This document shows positions 15,549-24,961 of a stretch of DNA of 64,000 bases, piece by piece (positions within the stretch are counted from its first letter, which is position 1; each line of letters opens with the position of its first letter). Under the pieces are notes generated by a model, which worked only from the letters and a program-made list of their open reading frames with translations, did no database searches and was not told the origin of the DNA. Source of the stretch: Streptomyces sp. Q6 (GTDB taxonomy: Bacteria; Actinomycetota; Actinomycetes; Streptomycetales; Streptomycetaceae); assembly GCF_036967205.1 (NCBI RefSeq), contig NZ_CP146022.1:4836001-4900000 (forward strand), written 5' to 3'. The translations under genes were made by a program, and so were the position numbers.

Positions 15549-16559
15549 ATGGCAACCCGTGCCGTAGCCCGTCGTAAGTCCGCCACCTCCGGCGAGACTG
15601 TCGCGGCACGCAGTGTTCGCGCCGTAGGCGGGGAGATCGCCGACCGCGACCTGGTCGGCATGTACCTCGACGAGATCGCGCGCACACCGCTGCTCGACGC
15701 CGCCAAGGAAGTCGAGCTGTCCCAGACCATCGAGGCGGGCGTGTACGCCCGGCAGATCCTCGACGGTGAGGTGTCCGACAGCACCGCGGCGGGTCAGGCG
15801 ACCCGCGAGGAGCTGGAAGCGCTGGTCGAGGCGTCCGAGAAGGCCAAGGACATCTTCATCAAGTCCAACCTGCGCCTGGTCGTGGCGGTCGCCCGCCGCT
15901 ACCCGCGCGCCGGCCTCCCCCTGCTCGACCTGATCCAGGAGGGGAACGCGGGCCTGGTGCGCGCCGTCGAGAAGTTCGACTACCGCAAGGGCTTCAAGTT
16001 CTCCACGTACGCGACCTGGTGGATCCGCCAGGCCATCACCCGCTCCATAGCCGACCAGTCCCGCACCATCCGGCTCCCCGTCCACCTGGTGGAGGAGCTG
16101 GGCCGCATCCGCCGCGTCCAGCGCGAGTTCAACCGGGAGAACGGGCGGGACCCGGAGCCCGCGGAGATCGCCGCCCAGCTCGACAAGACGACGCCGGAGC
16201 GTGTCGTCGACGTCCTGGACTGGGCCCGTGACCCGGTCTCGCTGAACATGTCGGTGGACGACGACGGCGACACCCAGTTCGGCGACCTCCTGGAGGACAC
16301 GTCGGCGGTGTCCCCGGAGCAGTCCGTCCTGACGCTGCTGCGCAGCGAGGAGCTGGACGATCTGATCGGCCGGCTCGACCAGCGCACCGCCTCCATCATC
16401 AAGATGCGCTACGGCATCGTCGACGGCCGGGAGCGGACGCTCACGGAGGTCGGCAAGGAGCACGGTCTGACCCGCGAGCGGATCCGGCAGATCGAGAAGC
16501 ACGCGCTCCTCGAGCTGAAGAAGCTGGCGCGGGACACGGGCTTCGACGCGGCTGCCTGA
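15549..16559 (+). CDS. hrdD: RNA polymerase sigma factor, group 2 (HrdD)
   Basis: The 336-residue sigma-70 family protein comprises region 1.2/2 from about 40 (DLVGMYLDEIARTPLLDAAKE), the -10 recognition helix in FKFSTYATWWIRQAITRSIADQSRTIRLPVH near 155-185, region 3, and region 4 near 270-330 (LTEVGKEHGLTRERIRQIEKHAL). The MATRAVARRKSA N-terminus, with no long acidic extension, separates it from the principal sigma HrdB and matches HrdD. Its -10 and -35 recognition residues resemble HrdB, so its regulon should overlap housekeeping promoters. It is preceded by a SigR-type promoter. Confidence 0.9.
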   Translation: MATRAVARRKSATSGETVAARSVRAVGGEIADRDLVGMYLDEIARTPLLDAAKEVELSQTIEAGVYARQILDGEVSDSTAAGQATREELEALVEASEKAKDIFIKSNLRLVVAVARRYPRAGLPLLDLIQEGNAGLVRAVEKFDYRKGFKFSTYATWWIRQAITRSIADQSRTIRLPVHLVEELGRIRRVQREFNRENGRDPEPAEIAAQLDKTTPERVVDVLDWARDPVSLNMSVDDDGDTQFGDLLEDTSAVSPEQSVLTLLRSEELDDLIGRLDQRTASIIKMRYGIVDGRERTLTEVGKEHGLTRERIRQIEKHALLELKKLARDTGFDAAA

Positions 16560-16665
16560 CCGGCTCGGACCGGGCGGTAGAGGGCCGGGGTGTTCTGCGC
16601 CCCGGCGTCCGCCCCGGTCCTGCGCGTTCGCGGCCGCGGGCCGGTGGTCCGTCCGCGCGCGGTTC

Positions 16666-16717
16666 GCCGCGCCCCTGAAAGCCTGCGGCCCCGCCGCTGA
16701 GCCTTCAGGGGCGCGGC
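16666..16717. terminator. Hairpin terminator between hrdD and the WYL gene
   Basis: A 14-bp stem, GCCGCGCCCCTGAA (16666-16679) with its complement (16704-16717), encloses a 24-base GC-rich loop. It lies between convergent genes and can serve both. Confidence 0.65.
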
Positions 16718-16775
16718 GCTCGCGTTTCACGGGCGCGAGCGACCACCCACCCGGCCCGGCGACGGGACGCCCGCT

Positions 16776-17762
16776 CTACGCCCGCGTCGTCGCCGCCGCC
16801 GACAGGCGCGCCCCCAGCTCCCGCACCGCCACGACCAGTTCCTCGGGACCGCGCACGCGGAAGTCGAGGCCCGTCATCGCCAGGCGGACCGCCGTCCACT
16901 CCACCGGCTGGGACACCGTCGCCCGGAGCCGGCAGCCGTCGCCCGACGGCAGGGCCACCGGGACCCCCACCACCGCCGGCACCCGCGCGGTGACCTCGTC
17001 GACCGGCGCCGCGAACTCCACGTCCATCTCGTACGTCGCCGCGCCCCGCGTGGCCACCGCGTGCCGCACGTACTCCGCCGCGTCCCCGCCCGGCACCTCT
17101 CGCGGCGCGAACCGCGCCCCCGTCGCGAACGGCTCCGACACCCGGTCGACCCGGAACGTGCGCCAGTCGTCGCGATCGATGTCGTACGCGACGAGGTACC
17201 AGCGGCGCCCCGTCGACACCAGCCGGCACGGCTCCACCAGGCGGCGCGTGGCCGCGCCGTCGGCGGCCTGGTAGTGGAAGCGCAGCCGCTCCGTGCCCGC
17301 CGTGGCGGACGCGATCACGGTGAGCGTCTCCGTCGCGATCGTGGCGCCGTCGCCCGACGTCAGCGGGATCGTCGCGGCCTGAAGCGTCGCGACGCGGTGG
17401 CGCAGGCGCGACGGCAGGACCTGCTCCAGCTTGGTCAGGGCCCGCAGCGACGCCTCCTCCACGCCCTCGACCGCGTGCCCGGCCCCGGCGCGCAGCCCCA
17501 CCGCGATCGCGACCGCCTCCTCGTCGTCCAGGACGAGCGGCGGCAGTGCCTTGCCCGCGACGAGGCGGTAGCCGCCGTCGGTGCCCAGCGTGGCCTGCAC
17601 GGGATAGCCCAGGTCACGCAGGCGGTCGATGTCCCTGCGGACCGTGCGGCGCGAGACACCGAGCCGGTCGGCGAGTTCGCCGCCCGGCCATTCCCGCGGC
17701 GTCTGGAGGAGCGAGAGGAGTTGGAGCAACCTGCCCGGGGTCGTGTCGGAGGTCGTCGTCAT
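16776..17762 (-). CDS. WYL-domain transcriptional regulator (HTH_11 plus WYL)
   Basis: The start is set at ATG 17762 because the in-frame ATG at 17783 would place a perfect operator dyad inside the gene. The 328 residues have an N-terminal winged helix (about 10-60: LADRLGVSRRTVRRDIDRLRDLGYPV), a WYL effector domain near 135-210 (RWYLVAYDIDRDDWRTFRVDRV), and a C-terminal beta domain. It is divergent from an MFS exporter with a 62-base spacer holding one strong dyad, so the two genes are almost certainly a regulator-target pair. WYL proteins may sense nucleic acid or small ligands; the signal here is unknown. Confidence 0.9.
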   Translation of the reverse strand: MTTTSDTTPGRLLQLLSLLQTPREWPGGELADRLGVSRRTVRRDIDRLRDLGYPVQATLGTDGGYRLVAGKALPPLVLDDEEAVAIAVGLRAGAGHAVEGVEEASLRALTKLEQVLPSRLRHRVATLQAATIPLTSGDGATIATETLTVIASATAGTERLRFHYQAADGAATRRLVEPCRLVSTGRRWYLVAYDIDRDDWRTFRVDRVSEPFATGARFAPREVPGGDAAEYVRHAVATRGAATYEMDVEFAAPVDEVTARVPAVVGVPVALPSGDGCRLRATVSQPVEWTAVRLAMTGLDFRVRGPEELVVAVRELGARLSAAATTRA

Positions 17763-17779
17763 GTTTTCCAGGATGCCGT

Positions 17780-17808
17780 CCATCTAGGACATGAACTGAC
17801 CTAGATGG
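17780..17808. promoter_or_regulatory. Operator between WYL regulator and MFS exporter
   Basis: A perfect 9-bp inverted repeat is formed by CCATCTAGG (17780-17788) and CCTAGATGG (17800-17808) with an 11-base spacer. Half-sites are centred 20 bases apart, so a dimer could bind one DNA face. It ends 16 bases before the exporter start. Confidence 0.75.
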
Positions 17809-17824
17809 CTTTTAGCTTTTCCGT

Positions 17825-19333
17825 ATGACCTCAACAGCAGCACCGTCAGTGGACGTCGCCGACCGGCGACGCTGGTTCGCCCTCGCCATCGTGATGACGG
17901 CCGCGTTCATGGACCTCGTCGACGTCACCATCGTCAACATCGCCCTGCCGACCATCCGGCACGACGAGGGCGCGACGGACGGTCAGATCCAGTGGATCAC
18001 CGCCGGATACGCGCTGGCCTTCGCCGCGCTGCTCATCACCGGCGGCCGGCTCGGCGACATCTTCGGCCGCAAGCGGCTCTTCCTCCTCGGCATCACCGGG
18101 TTCACGATCGCGTCCGCGCTGTGCGGTCTCGCGGCGAACCCCGAGATGCTCGTCGCGTCCCGGATCCTCCAGGGCGGCATGGCGGCCCTGATGGTGCCGC
18201 AGGTCCTGTCGATCGTGCACGCCACCTTCCCCGCGCACGAGCGCGGCAAGGTCTTCGGCCTCTTCGGCGCGATCGTCGGGCTCGGCGCGGTGACGGGGCC
18301 GCTGCTCGGAGCGCTGCTCACCGAGTGGAACATCGCGGGCCTCGAATGGCGCCCGATCTTCCTCATCAACCTGCCCGTCGGCATCGCCGCGCTCGTCCTC
18401 GGCTCGCGCGTCATCACCGAGTCCAAGGCGCCCAAGGCCCTGAAGCTCGACCTCGTCGGCGTCGTCCTGGTCACCCTCGCCATGCTGGCGCTCGTCTACC
18501 CCCTGACCCAGGGCCGCGAGAACGGCTGGCCGGTCTGGGGCTTCGTGATGATGGCGGCCTCCGTCGTGATCGTCGCCGTCCTCGTCGCGTACGAGAGGTC
18601 GAAGGCCCGCCGCGACGGCTCCCCGCTGATCGAGCTGTCCCTGTTCAAGGTGAAGAGCTTCGCGGGCGGCATCGCCGTGCAGACCGTCTTCGGCCTCGCG
18701 ATGGGCATCTTCTTCCTCACGTGGACGCTGTACATGCAGCTCGGCCTCGGCTGGAGCGCGCTGCGGGCGGGTCTGACGGGCGTCCCGTTCTCCATCGCCG
18801 TCTCGGTCGCCGCCGGAATCTCCGTGCAGAAGCTGGTGCCGGTCTTCGGCCGCAAGGTCCTCCAGGCGGGCGCGCTGCTCCTGGCGGCGGGCGTGCTGAT
18901 CTACGTGTGGGAGGCGGGCCACTACGGCCTCGGCATCACCTCCTGGCAGATGGCGCTCCCGCTGGTCGTGATGGGCCTCGGGATGGGCCTGATCGTCGCT
19001 CCGCTGACCGACGCGATCCTCTCCGAGGTGCCGCGTGAGCACGCGGGCTCGGCCTCGGGGCTGATCAACACCGTGATGCAGATGGGCAACGCGCTCGGCC
19101 TCAGCCTCGTCTCGGTCGTCTTCTTCAACGTCGTCGAGGACCACCTGCGCCAGGGCGCGGGCAGCGCCGCCTTCATCGACGGCTTCCGCCACGCGCTGCT
19201 CTGGGCGGCGGCGGTCCTGGTCGGCATCTTCCTGCTGATGTTCGCGCTGCCGAAGCACCCGGTGGTCTCCCAGCCCGGGGACGACGCCCCCGCGCAGGAC
19301 GCCACCGAGCGGGAGCGTGAACTCGTCGGCTGA
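17825..19333 (+). CDS. DHA2-family MFS exporter
   Basis: The 502-residue integral membrane protein has TM1 LVDVTIVNIALPTI, the TM2-3 loop GGRLGDIFGRKRL, a motif C-like region GAIVGLGAVTGPLLGALL, about 14 helices and a soluble acidic tail. The start ATG 17825 lies 16 bases from the operator and has no obvious ribosome site, so the mRNA may be leaderless or nearly so. Divergent from the WYL regulator, it is likely repressed by it. Substrate unknown; it resembles the other exporter at 11842 in type but not closely in sequence. Confidence 0.9.
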   Translation: MTSTAAPSVDVADRRRWFALAIVMTAAFMDLVDVTIVNIALPTIRHDEGATDGQIQWITAGYALAFAALLITGGRLGDIFGRKRLFLLGITGFTIASALCGLAANPEMLVASRILQGGMAALMVPQVLSIVHATFPAHERGKVFGLFGAIVGLGAVTGPLLGALLTEWNIAGLEWRPIFLINLPVGIAALVLGSRVITESKAPKALKLDLVGVVLVTLAMLALVYPLTQGRENGWPVWGFVMMAASVVIVAVLVAYERSKARRDGSPLIELSLFKVKSFAGGIAVQTVFGLAMGIFFLTWTLYMQLGLGWSALRAGLTGVPFSIAVSVAAGISVQKLVPVFGRKVLQAGALLLAAGVLIYVWEAGHYGLGITSWQMALPLVVMGLGMGLIVAPLTDAILSEVPREHAGSASGLINTVMQMGNALGLSLVSVVFFNVVEDHLRQGAGSAAFIDGFRHALLWAAAVLVGIFLLMFALPKHPVVSQPGDDAPAQDATERERELVG

Positions 19334-19365
19334 TCCGTCGGCCCGGGAGCGGGTGCTCCTCAGGG

Positions 19366-19409
19366 GTTGTTCTTGAGCGGGTGCTCGTGAGCGGTTGTTC
19401 TTGAGCGGG
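19366..19409. repeat. Short direct repeats after the exporter
   Basis: GGTTGTTCTTGAGCGGG occurs at 19366-19382 and 19393-19409. GAGCGGGTGCTCCT-type sequences also recur around 19349, 19375, 19430 and 19457. No function is evident. Confidence 0.5.
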
Positions 19410-19410
19410 C

Positions 19411-19456
19411 CCTGGTCACCTGCTCACGCGCGGGTGCTCCTGAGCAGGTGACCAGG
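19411..19456. terminator. Perfect 16-bp hairpin between convergent genes
   Basis: CCTGGTCACCTGCTCA (19411-19426) pairs fully with 19441-19456 across a 14-base loop. It sits 10 bases after the stop of the solute-binding protein and can end both transcripts. Confidence 0.75.
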
Positions 19457-19466
19457 AGCGGGTGCC

Positions 19467-20744
19467 TCAGGCGCTGGACTGTCCCACTTCGTCCAGCGCC
19501 TGAAGCACGTCCGCGGGCCGCCCGCCGCGGACCACCGCCCGGCCGATCCGCTGGCGCACGGCGCTCCGCACGGTGGGCCACGACTTCAGCCCCACCGGGT
19601 GGAACTCGGCACTCGGCATCTGGTCGACGAACTCCCACAGCTGCCGTTGCGAACGGTCCGCCCGCAACTGGTCCGACGCCGACATCGTCACCGGCAGCGT
19701 GGCCTGCCCGCCGCCGTACGTCTTCGCGGACCCGGTGCTGAACAGGAACGTCAGGAACGCGCCCGCCTCCTCGACATGGCCGCCCGAGCGGAACGCCATC
19801 ATCCAGTCGTTGAGCCCGACCGGCGGCGCCGCGGCGCCCCCCTCCCGCTGCGGGAAGGGCGCGTGGCCGTACGAGATCCGCGCCTGGTCGGCGGCGCCGA
19901 GCAGCACCGGGTGGGCGATGAGCATGCCGACCCGGCCCTTGAGGAACTGGGCGTACGCCTCCGTCCTGGTGAGCGTCGACGGGTCGGCGCCCGCGAGCCC
20001 GGGGGCGACGAGCTCGTCGCGCAGCCAGGTCAGGGTGGCCACGTTCTCGGTGGAGGCGAAGTCGTAGCCGCCGACGTCGGAGTAGCCGCCACCGCCGGCC
20101 AGGAGCCAGGCGAGGAGTTCGTCCTCGGCGGCCTCGGGGCCGAACTGGAGCGCGTACGGGGTGGGGACCCCGGCCTCCTTCAACGCCTGCGCGCAGGAAC
20201 GGAGTTCGGCCCACGACGTGGGCGCTCCGCCGAGACCGGCCTCCCGGAAGAGCGCCTTGTTCCAGAACAGGCGCGGGGTGCTGGCCAGGATCGGGACGCC
20301 GTACTGGACGTAGTCGGCCCGGCCCGCGTCGGCGAACGACGTGATGAAGTCCGCCTGCGTGGGGATCTCGAAGAGCTCGTCGACCGGATAGAGCTCGCCG
20401 GCCTCCGCGTACGGCGCGAAGATGTTGCTCTGCGCGATGTCCGGCGCGCGGCCGTCCCTGACCCGCCGCGCGAGCGTCGCGTCGATCTTGAGGAACGGGA
20501 CCCGCTCCACCTCGACGGTGATGTTCGGGTGCTTCTTCTCGAACGCCTTCACGGCGTCGCCCCACCGGTCGCCGATGGCGGCGCCGACGCTCTTGTCGTA
20601 GCTCGCGACGAGGAGCCGCAGCGTGACCTTGTCGCCGTCACCGGAGCCGGAGCCGCAGCCGCTCATCGCGAGGGCCCCCGCCCCCGTCAGGCCCGCTGTC
20701 CGAAGTAGGAACCGTCGCCGCCGCACCGTGCTCGCCCCGCTCAC
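19467..20744 (-). CDS. ABC transporter sugar-binding lipoprotein (family 1 SBP), orphan
   Basis: The extracytoplasmic lipoprotein binds a sugar or oligosaccharide. GTG 20744 gives 425 residues; a GTG at 20726 (VRRRRFLLR) is an alternative. The RRRRFLLR n-region suggests Tat export, and the lipobox ALAMSGC places the lipidated Cys at 30. The mature part shows SBP_bac_1 features (WGDAVKAFEKKHPNITVEVERVPF, RLFWNKALFREAGL, TSWAEL, VGLNDWMMAF). No permease or ATPase genes adjoin it, so it must use a transporter encoded elsewhere or have another role. It is divergent from a broken TetR gene. Confidence 0.85.
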   Translation of the reverse strand: MSGASTVRRRRFLLRTAGLTGAGALAMSGCGSGSGDGDKVTLRLLVASYDKSVGAAIGDRWGDAVKAFEKKHPNITVEVERVPFLKIDATLARRVRDGRAPDIAQSNIFAPYAEAGELYPVDELFEIPTQADFITSFADAGRADYVQYGVPILASTPRLFWNKALFREAGLGGAPTSWAELRSCAQALKEAGVPTPYALQFGPEAAEDELLAWLLAGGGGYSDVGGYDFASTENVATLTWLRDELVAPGLAGADPSTLTRTEAYAQFLKGRVGMLIAHPVLLGAADQARISYGHAPFPQREGGAAAPPVGLNDWMMAFRSGGHVEEAGAFLTFLFSTGSAKTYGGGQATLPVTMSASDQLRADRSQRQLWEFVDQMPSAEFHPVGLKSWPTVRSAVRQRIGRAVVRGGRPADVLQALDEVGQSSA

Positions 20745-20769
20745 CCGTTGACATGATCATTGCCTGGCG

Positions 20770-20786
20770 GTGGCAGATTGTGCCAC
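20770..20786. promoter_or_regulatory. Candidate TetR operator
   Basis: GTGGCA-GATTG-TGCCAC is a perfect 6-bp dyad in the 61-base divergent spacer between the binding-protein and TetR genes, where a TetR dimer would control both. Confidence 0.45.
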
Positions 20787-20805
20787 ATGGGCATACTCTG
20801 ACTTC

Positions 20806-21476
20806 ATGGCAGGGGTAGCGGACGCAGCAGGTGCGGGCGAGCGACGTGGGGCAGGGGCGGCGGCGACGCTGACGGAGCGGCGCAAGGCCGCGACCCGTCT
20901 GGACATCGCGCGCACCGCGGCCCAGCTCTTCACCGAGGACGGGCTGCGGCCCACCCGCGCCGAGGACATCGCGCGGGCAGCGGGTATCGCCCCGCGCACC
21001 TTCTACCGCTACTTCGCGACCAAGGAGGAGGCCGTCGCGCCCTCTTCGCCGCCGGCGCGCAGGAGTGGGCCGAGGCCGTCCGCGAGGCTCCCGCCGAGCT
21101 CGCCGTACCGGACGCGCTGCGGCACGCCGTCCGGCGCGCACTCACCGCGGACGACCCGGCGAACGCGGCCTCCCTGGAGTGGGTGCGCGCCCTGCTGCGC
21201 CTGACGCACGAGTCCCCGGCGCTGCGGGCCGTCTGGGCGGACACGTGCCGGGTCTCGGAGTCGACGCTGGCGCGCATCCTCGCGGACCGGCAGGCCGCCG
21301 ACGGCACCGCTGCCGCCGACCCCGGCTCGCTCGCCCTGCGGCTGACGGCGGGCGTCGCGTCGACGGCGGTGCGGGTGGCGGTGGAGACGTGGGCCGCCTC
21401 CGATGCCCCGGCGGCGGGCCCCGGCGGACCCGCGGCCCTGGCACTCCGATGCCTGGAGAACGCCCGGACCTCCTGA
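20806..21476 (+). pseudogene. TetR-family regulator with a frameshift at about 21040
   Basis: From ATG 20806 the frame encodes a normal TetR helix-turn-helix (ARTAAQLFTEDGLRPTRAEDIARAAGIAPRTFYRYFATKEEAVAP). It then runs into an implausible Ser/Pro/Arg-rich stretch. The +2 frame continues exactly where the family should, with LFAAGAQEWAEAVREAPAEL and on to LRLTHESPALRAVWADTCRV, ending at TGA 21474-21476. Adding one C to the CCC at 21040-21042 restores VAPLFAAGA and a protein of about 223 residues. Either a real mutation or a homopolymer sequencing error explains this. Confidence 0.85.
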
Positions 21477-21513
21477 ACCCGCCTTTCCGAATCCTGCTCT
21501 CCGGGAGGTCCCG

Positions 21514-22558
<1,045 letters not shown>

Positions 22559-22570
22559 TCCGCCCGGCGC

Positions 22571-22612
22571 GACGTGATCCGGGGTGACGTGATCCGGCGG
22601 GACGTGATCCGG
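22571..22612. repeat. GACGTGATCCGG direct repeats
   Basis: Three copies of GACGTGATCCGG occur at 22571, 22586 and 22601 with an exact 15-base period, just after the dehydrogenase stop. Confidence 0.7.
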
Positions 22613-22663
22613 CGGGACACGCATCCGCGGCGCGGGATGCCCACCTCCGGCGAGATGTGCGGT

Positions 22664-22700
22664 GAAGGGCCCGGCCTCCTTTTCGGAGGTCGGGCCCTTC
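22664..22700. terminator. Terminator after the dehydrogenase gene
   Basis: A 16-bp stem, GAAGGGCCCGGCCTCC with 22685-22700, has one mismatch and a TTTTC loop. It separates the dehydrogenase from the fructose operon. Confidence 0.75.
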
Positions 22701-22840
22701 GGCGTGCGCGCGCAGGGACCAATGCCCGTTTGTGTCTGTCGCGTGCCTGAATCTGTTTACTTTCTGGAAATCCAGTCGTAGCCTCACGATAGAGCAACAC
22801 ATTCGGGCACGCGCGGCGAAGAAGGCACAGGTAAACGGGC

Positions 22841-23602
22841 ATGTACGCACCAGAGCGCCAGCAGGAGATCCTCCGCCTCGCCCGCGACGGCGGCCGGGTC
22901 GACGTGCTGTCGCTGGCCGAGGAGTTCCAGGTCACCGCCGAGACGATCCGGCGCGACCTGAAGGCCCTGGACCGGGCCGGGCTCGTCCGGCGCGTGCACG
23001 GCGGCGCCATCCCGGTCGGGCGGCTCGACTTCGAGCCCGACCTCGCCGAGCGCGAGTCCACCGCAGCCGACGAGAAGGACCGCATCGCCCGTGCAGCCCT
23101 CGCCGAACTGCCGGCCGAGGGCAGCGTCGTCCTCGACGCCGGTTCGACGGTCGCCCGGCTCGCGGCCGCGCTGCCGCTGGAGTCCGAGCTGACCGTCGTC
23201 ACCCACTCGCTGCCCATCGCGGCCCGGCTCGCCGACCACCCCGGCGTCCAACTGCACCTCGTCGGCGGCCGGGTCCGCCACCGCACCCGCGCCGCCGTCG
23301 ACGCCTGGGCCCTGCGCGCCTACGCCGAGATCCGCGCGGACGTCGTCTTCCTCGCGGCCAACGGATTCTCGGCCGAGGCGGGGCTGACCACCCCCGATCT
23401 CGCCGAGGCCGCCGTGAAGCGGGCCGCCGTCGCCGCCGCCCGCCGGGTCGTCCTGCTCGCCGACTCCGGCAAGCACGGCCAGGAGCACTTCGCCCGCTTC
23501 GGCGACCTCGACGACGTCGATCTGCTGATCACGGACACCGGATTCGACCCCGAGGACGCGGCGGCGATCGAGGCGAGCGGCACGGAGGTGATCCGCGCAT
23601 GA
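22841..23602 (+). CDS. fruR: DeoR-family regulator of the fructose operon
   Basis: The 253-residue product has an N-terminal HTH_DeoR at about 5-57 (RQQEILRLARDGGRVDVLSLAEEFQVTAETIRRDLKALDRAGLVRRVHGGAIP) and a DeoR sensor domain with VLDAGSTVARLAAAL and LLADSGKHGQEHF. It is the first gene of fruR-fruK-fruA and overlaps or closely precedes fruK. By family knowledge it represses the operon and is released by fructose 1-phosphate or a related sugar phosphate. The symbol is assigned from operon context. Confidence 0.88.
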   Translation: MYAPERQQEILRLARDGGRVDVLSLAEEFQVTAETIRRDLKALDRAGLVRRVHGGAIPVGRLDFEPDLAERESTAADEKDRIARAALAELPAEGSVVLDAGSTVARLAAALPLESELTVVTHSLPIAARLADHPGVQLHLVGGRVRHRTRAAVDAWALRAYAEIRADVVFLAANGFSAEAGLTTPDLAEAAVKRAAVAAARRVVLLADSGKHGQEHFARFGDLDDVDLLITDTGFDPEDAAAIEASGTEVIRA

Positions 23603-23670
23603 CCAGCCACCCCCACCGGCCCCCTGGCCTCTCTGGCACCACCCCGAGCACGAAAGCGGCGATCCGCGGC

Positions 23671-24618
23671 ATGATCCTCACCGTCACTCCCAACCCCTCC
23701 CTCGACCGCACCTACGAGGTTCCCGGACTCGACCGCGGCGAGGTCGTGCGCGCCAGTGGCGAGCGCATGGACCCGGGCGGCAAGGGTGTCAACGTCTCGC
23801 GGGCCGTCGCCGCGGCCGGCGCCCCCACGCTGGCCGTGCTCCCGCTCGGCGGCGCCCCCGGCGCGCTCGTCGCCGAACTCCTCGACGCCCAGGGCATCGA
23901 GGTCGCGCCGGTCCCGGTCGCGGGCCAGACCCGTTCGAACATCGCCCTCGCGGAGCCCGACGGAACGCTGACGAAGATCAACGCCCCCGGCCCCGAACTC
24001 TCGGCCGCGGAAGCGGAGTCGCTGCTCTCGACGGTCGGCGCGCAGTCGGCGGGCGCCGACTGGATCGCCTGCTGCGGCAGCCTCCCGCGCGGTCTCGCGT
24101 CCTCCTGGTACGCCGAGTTGGTGGCCCGCGCGCACGCGGCCGGGGCCCGGATCGCCCTCGATACCTCGGGGCCCGCGCTCCTGGCGGCCCTGCGGATGCG
24201 CCCCGACGTCGTCAAGCCGAACGCCGAGGAGCTCGCCGAGGCCGTCGGCCGCCCGCTCGCCACGGTCGGCGACGCGGTCAAGGCCGCCGAGGAGCTGCGG
24301 GAGGCGGGCGCGGTGTCCGTCCTCGCCTCGCTCGGCGCGGACGGCCAGCTCCTGGTCGACGCGACGGGCTCGTGGTTCGCCTCGGCCCCCGTGGAGACCG
24401 TCCGCTCGAACGTCGGCGCCGGGGACTCCTCCCTCGCCGGATTCCTGATCGCGGGCGGCGCGGGACCGAAGGCCCTCGCCTCGGCGGTGGCCCATGGGGC
24501 CGCGGCCGTCCAGCTCCCGGGCAGCGCGATGCCGACGCCCCAGGACCTCCGCCCCGACGCGGTGACGCTGACGGCCGAGATCCCGCTGGACCGCGCCTTG
24601 AAGGAGCCGGTCGGGTGA
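23671..24618 (+). CDS. fruK: 1-phosphofructokinase
   Basis: The enzyme phosphorylates fructose 1-phosphate to fructose 1,6-bisphosphate. The 315 residues start at the family-typical MILTVTPNPSLDRTYEVPGL. An upstream in-frame ATG at 23599 overlaps the fruR stop and has GGAGG 10 bases before it, so a 24-residue longer form is possible. PfkB signatures are DPGGKGVNVSRA near 34-45 and NVGAGDSSLAGF near 249-260, with the catalytic Asp in GAGDS. It works on the product of the PTS encoded next. Confidence 0.92.
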   Translation: MILTVTPNPSLDRTYEVPGLDRGEVVRASGERMDPGGKGVNVSRAVAAAGAPTLAVLPLGGAPGALVAELLDAQGIEVAPVPVAGQTRSNIALAEPDGTLTKINAPGPELSAAEAESLLSTVGAQSAGADWIACCGSLPRGLASSWYAELVARAHAAGARIALDTSGPALLAALRMRPDVVKPNAEELAEAVGRPLATVGDAVKAAEELREAGAVSVLASLGADGQLLVDATGSWFASAPVETVRSNVGAGDSSLAGFLIAGGAGPKALASAVAHGAAAVQLPGSAMPTPQDLRPDAVTLTAEIPLDRALKEPVG

Positions 24619-24699
24619 CCGCCGCCAGGGGCCCGGCGCTGCGCCCTCCAGCGGCTCCGCCGCGGGGCGCGAGCACCCCACCACGCCCCGCACCCGCAC

Positions 24700-24950
24700 C
24701 CGCACCCGCACCCGCACCCGTAGACGAACGACGGATCCCGCAGCCGCACCCGCAGCAGCCGCACAGGCATCAGACGTACACGCGGCAGTCGTACACGCAG
24801 CAGCCGCACAGGCATCAGACGTGCACGCAGCAGCCCCACAAGCACCAGCGGCACGAGCACCAGCGGCACGAGCACCAGACGCACGAGCACCAGACGCACA
24901 AGCACCAGACGCACGAGCACCAGACGCACAAGCACCAGACGCACAGGCAA
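24700..24950. repeat. Repeat array between fruK and fruA
   Basis: The array contains CGCACC hexamers (about 24689-24720), two copies of a roughly 48-base segment containing GCAGCCGCACAGGCATCAGACGT (24754-24835), and then seven near-identical 15-base units of the type ACGAGCACCAGACGC (about 24838-24942). The 15-base period keeps frames open on both strands. On the plus strand it would read APDARAPDAQ in the fruA frame. It ends just before the fruA ribosome site. Confidence 0.85.
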
Positions 24951-24961
24951 AGGAGCCCGCG

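Noticed and set aside
24821-24961. Ala/Pro-repeat N-terminal extension of FruA
   Set aside because: AAGGAG before ATG 24962 is the better start. The extension is kept only as a possibility in the findings.
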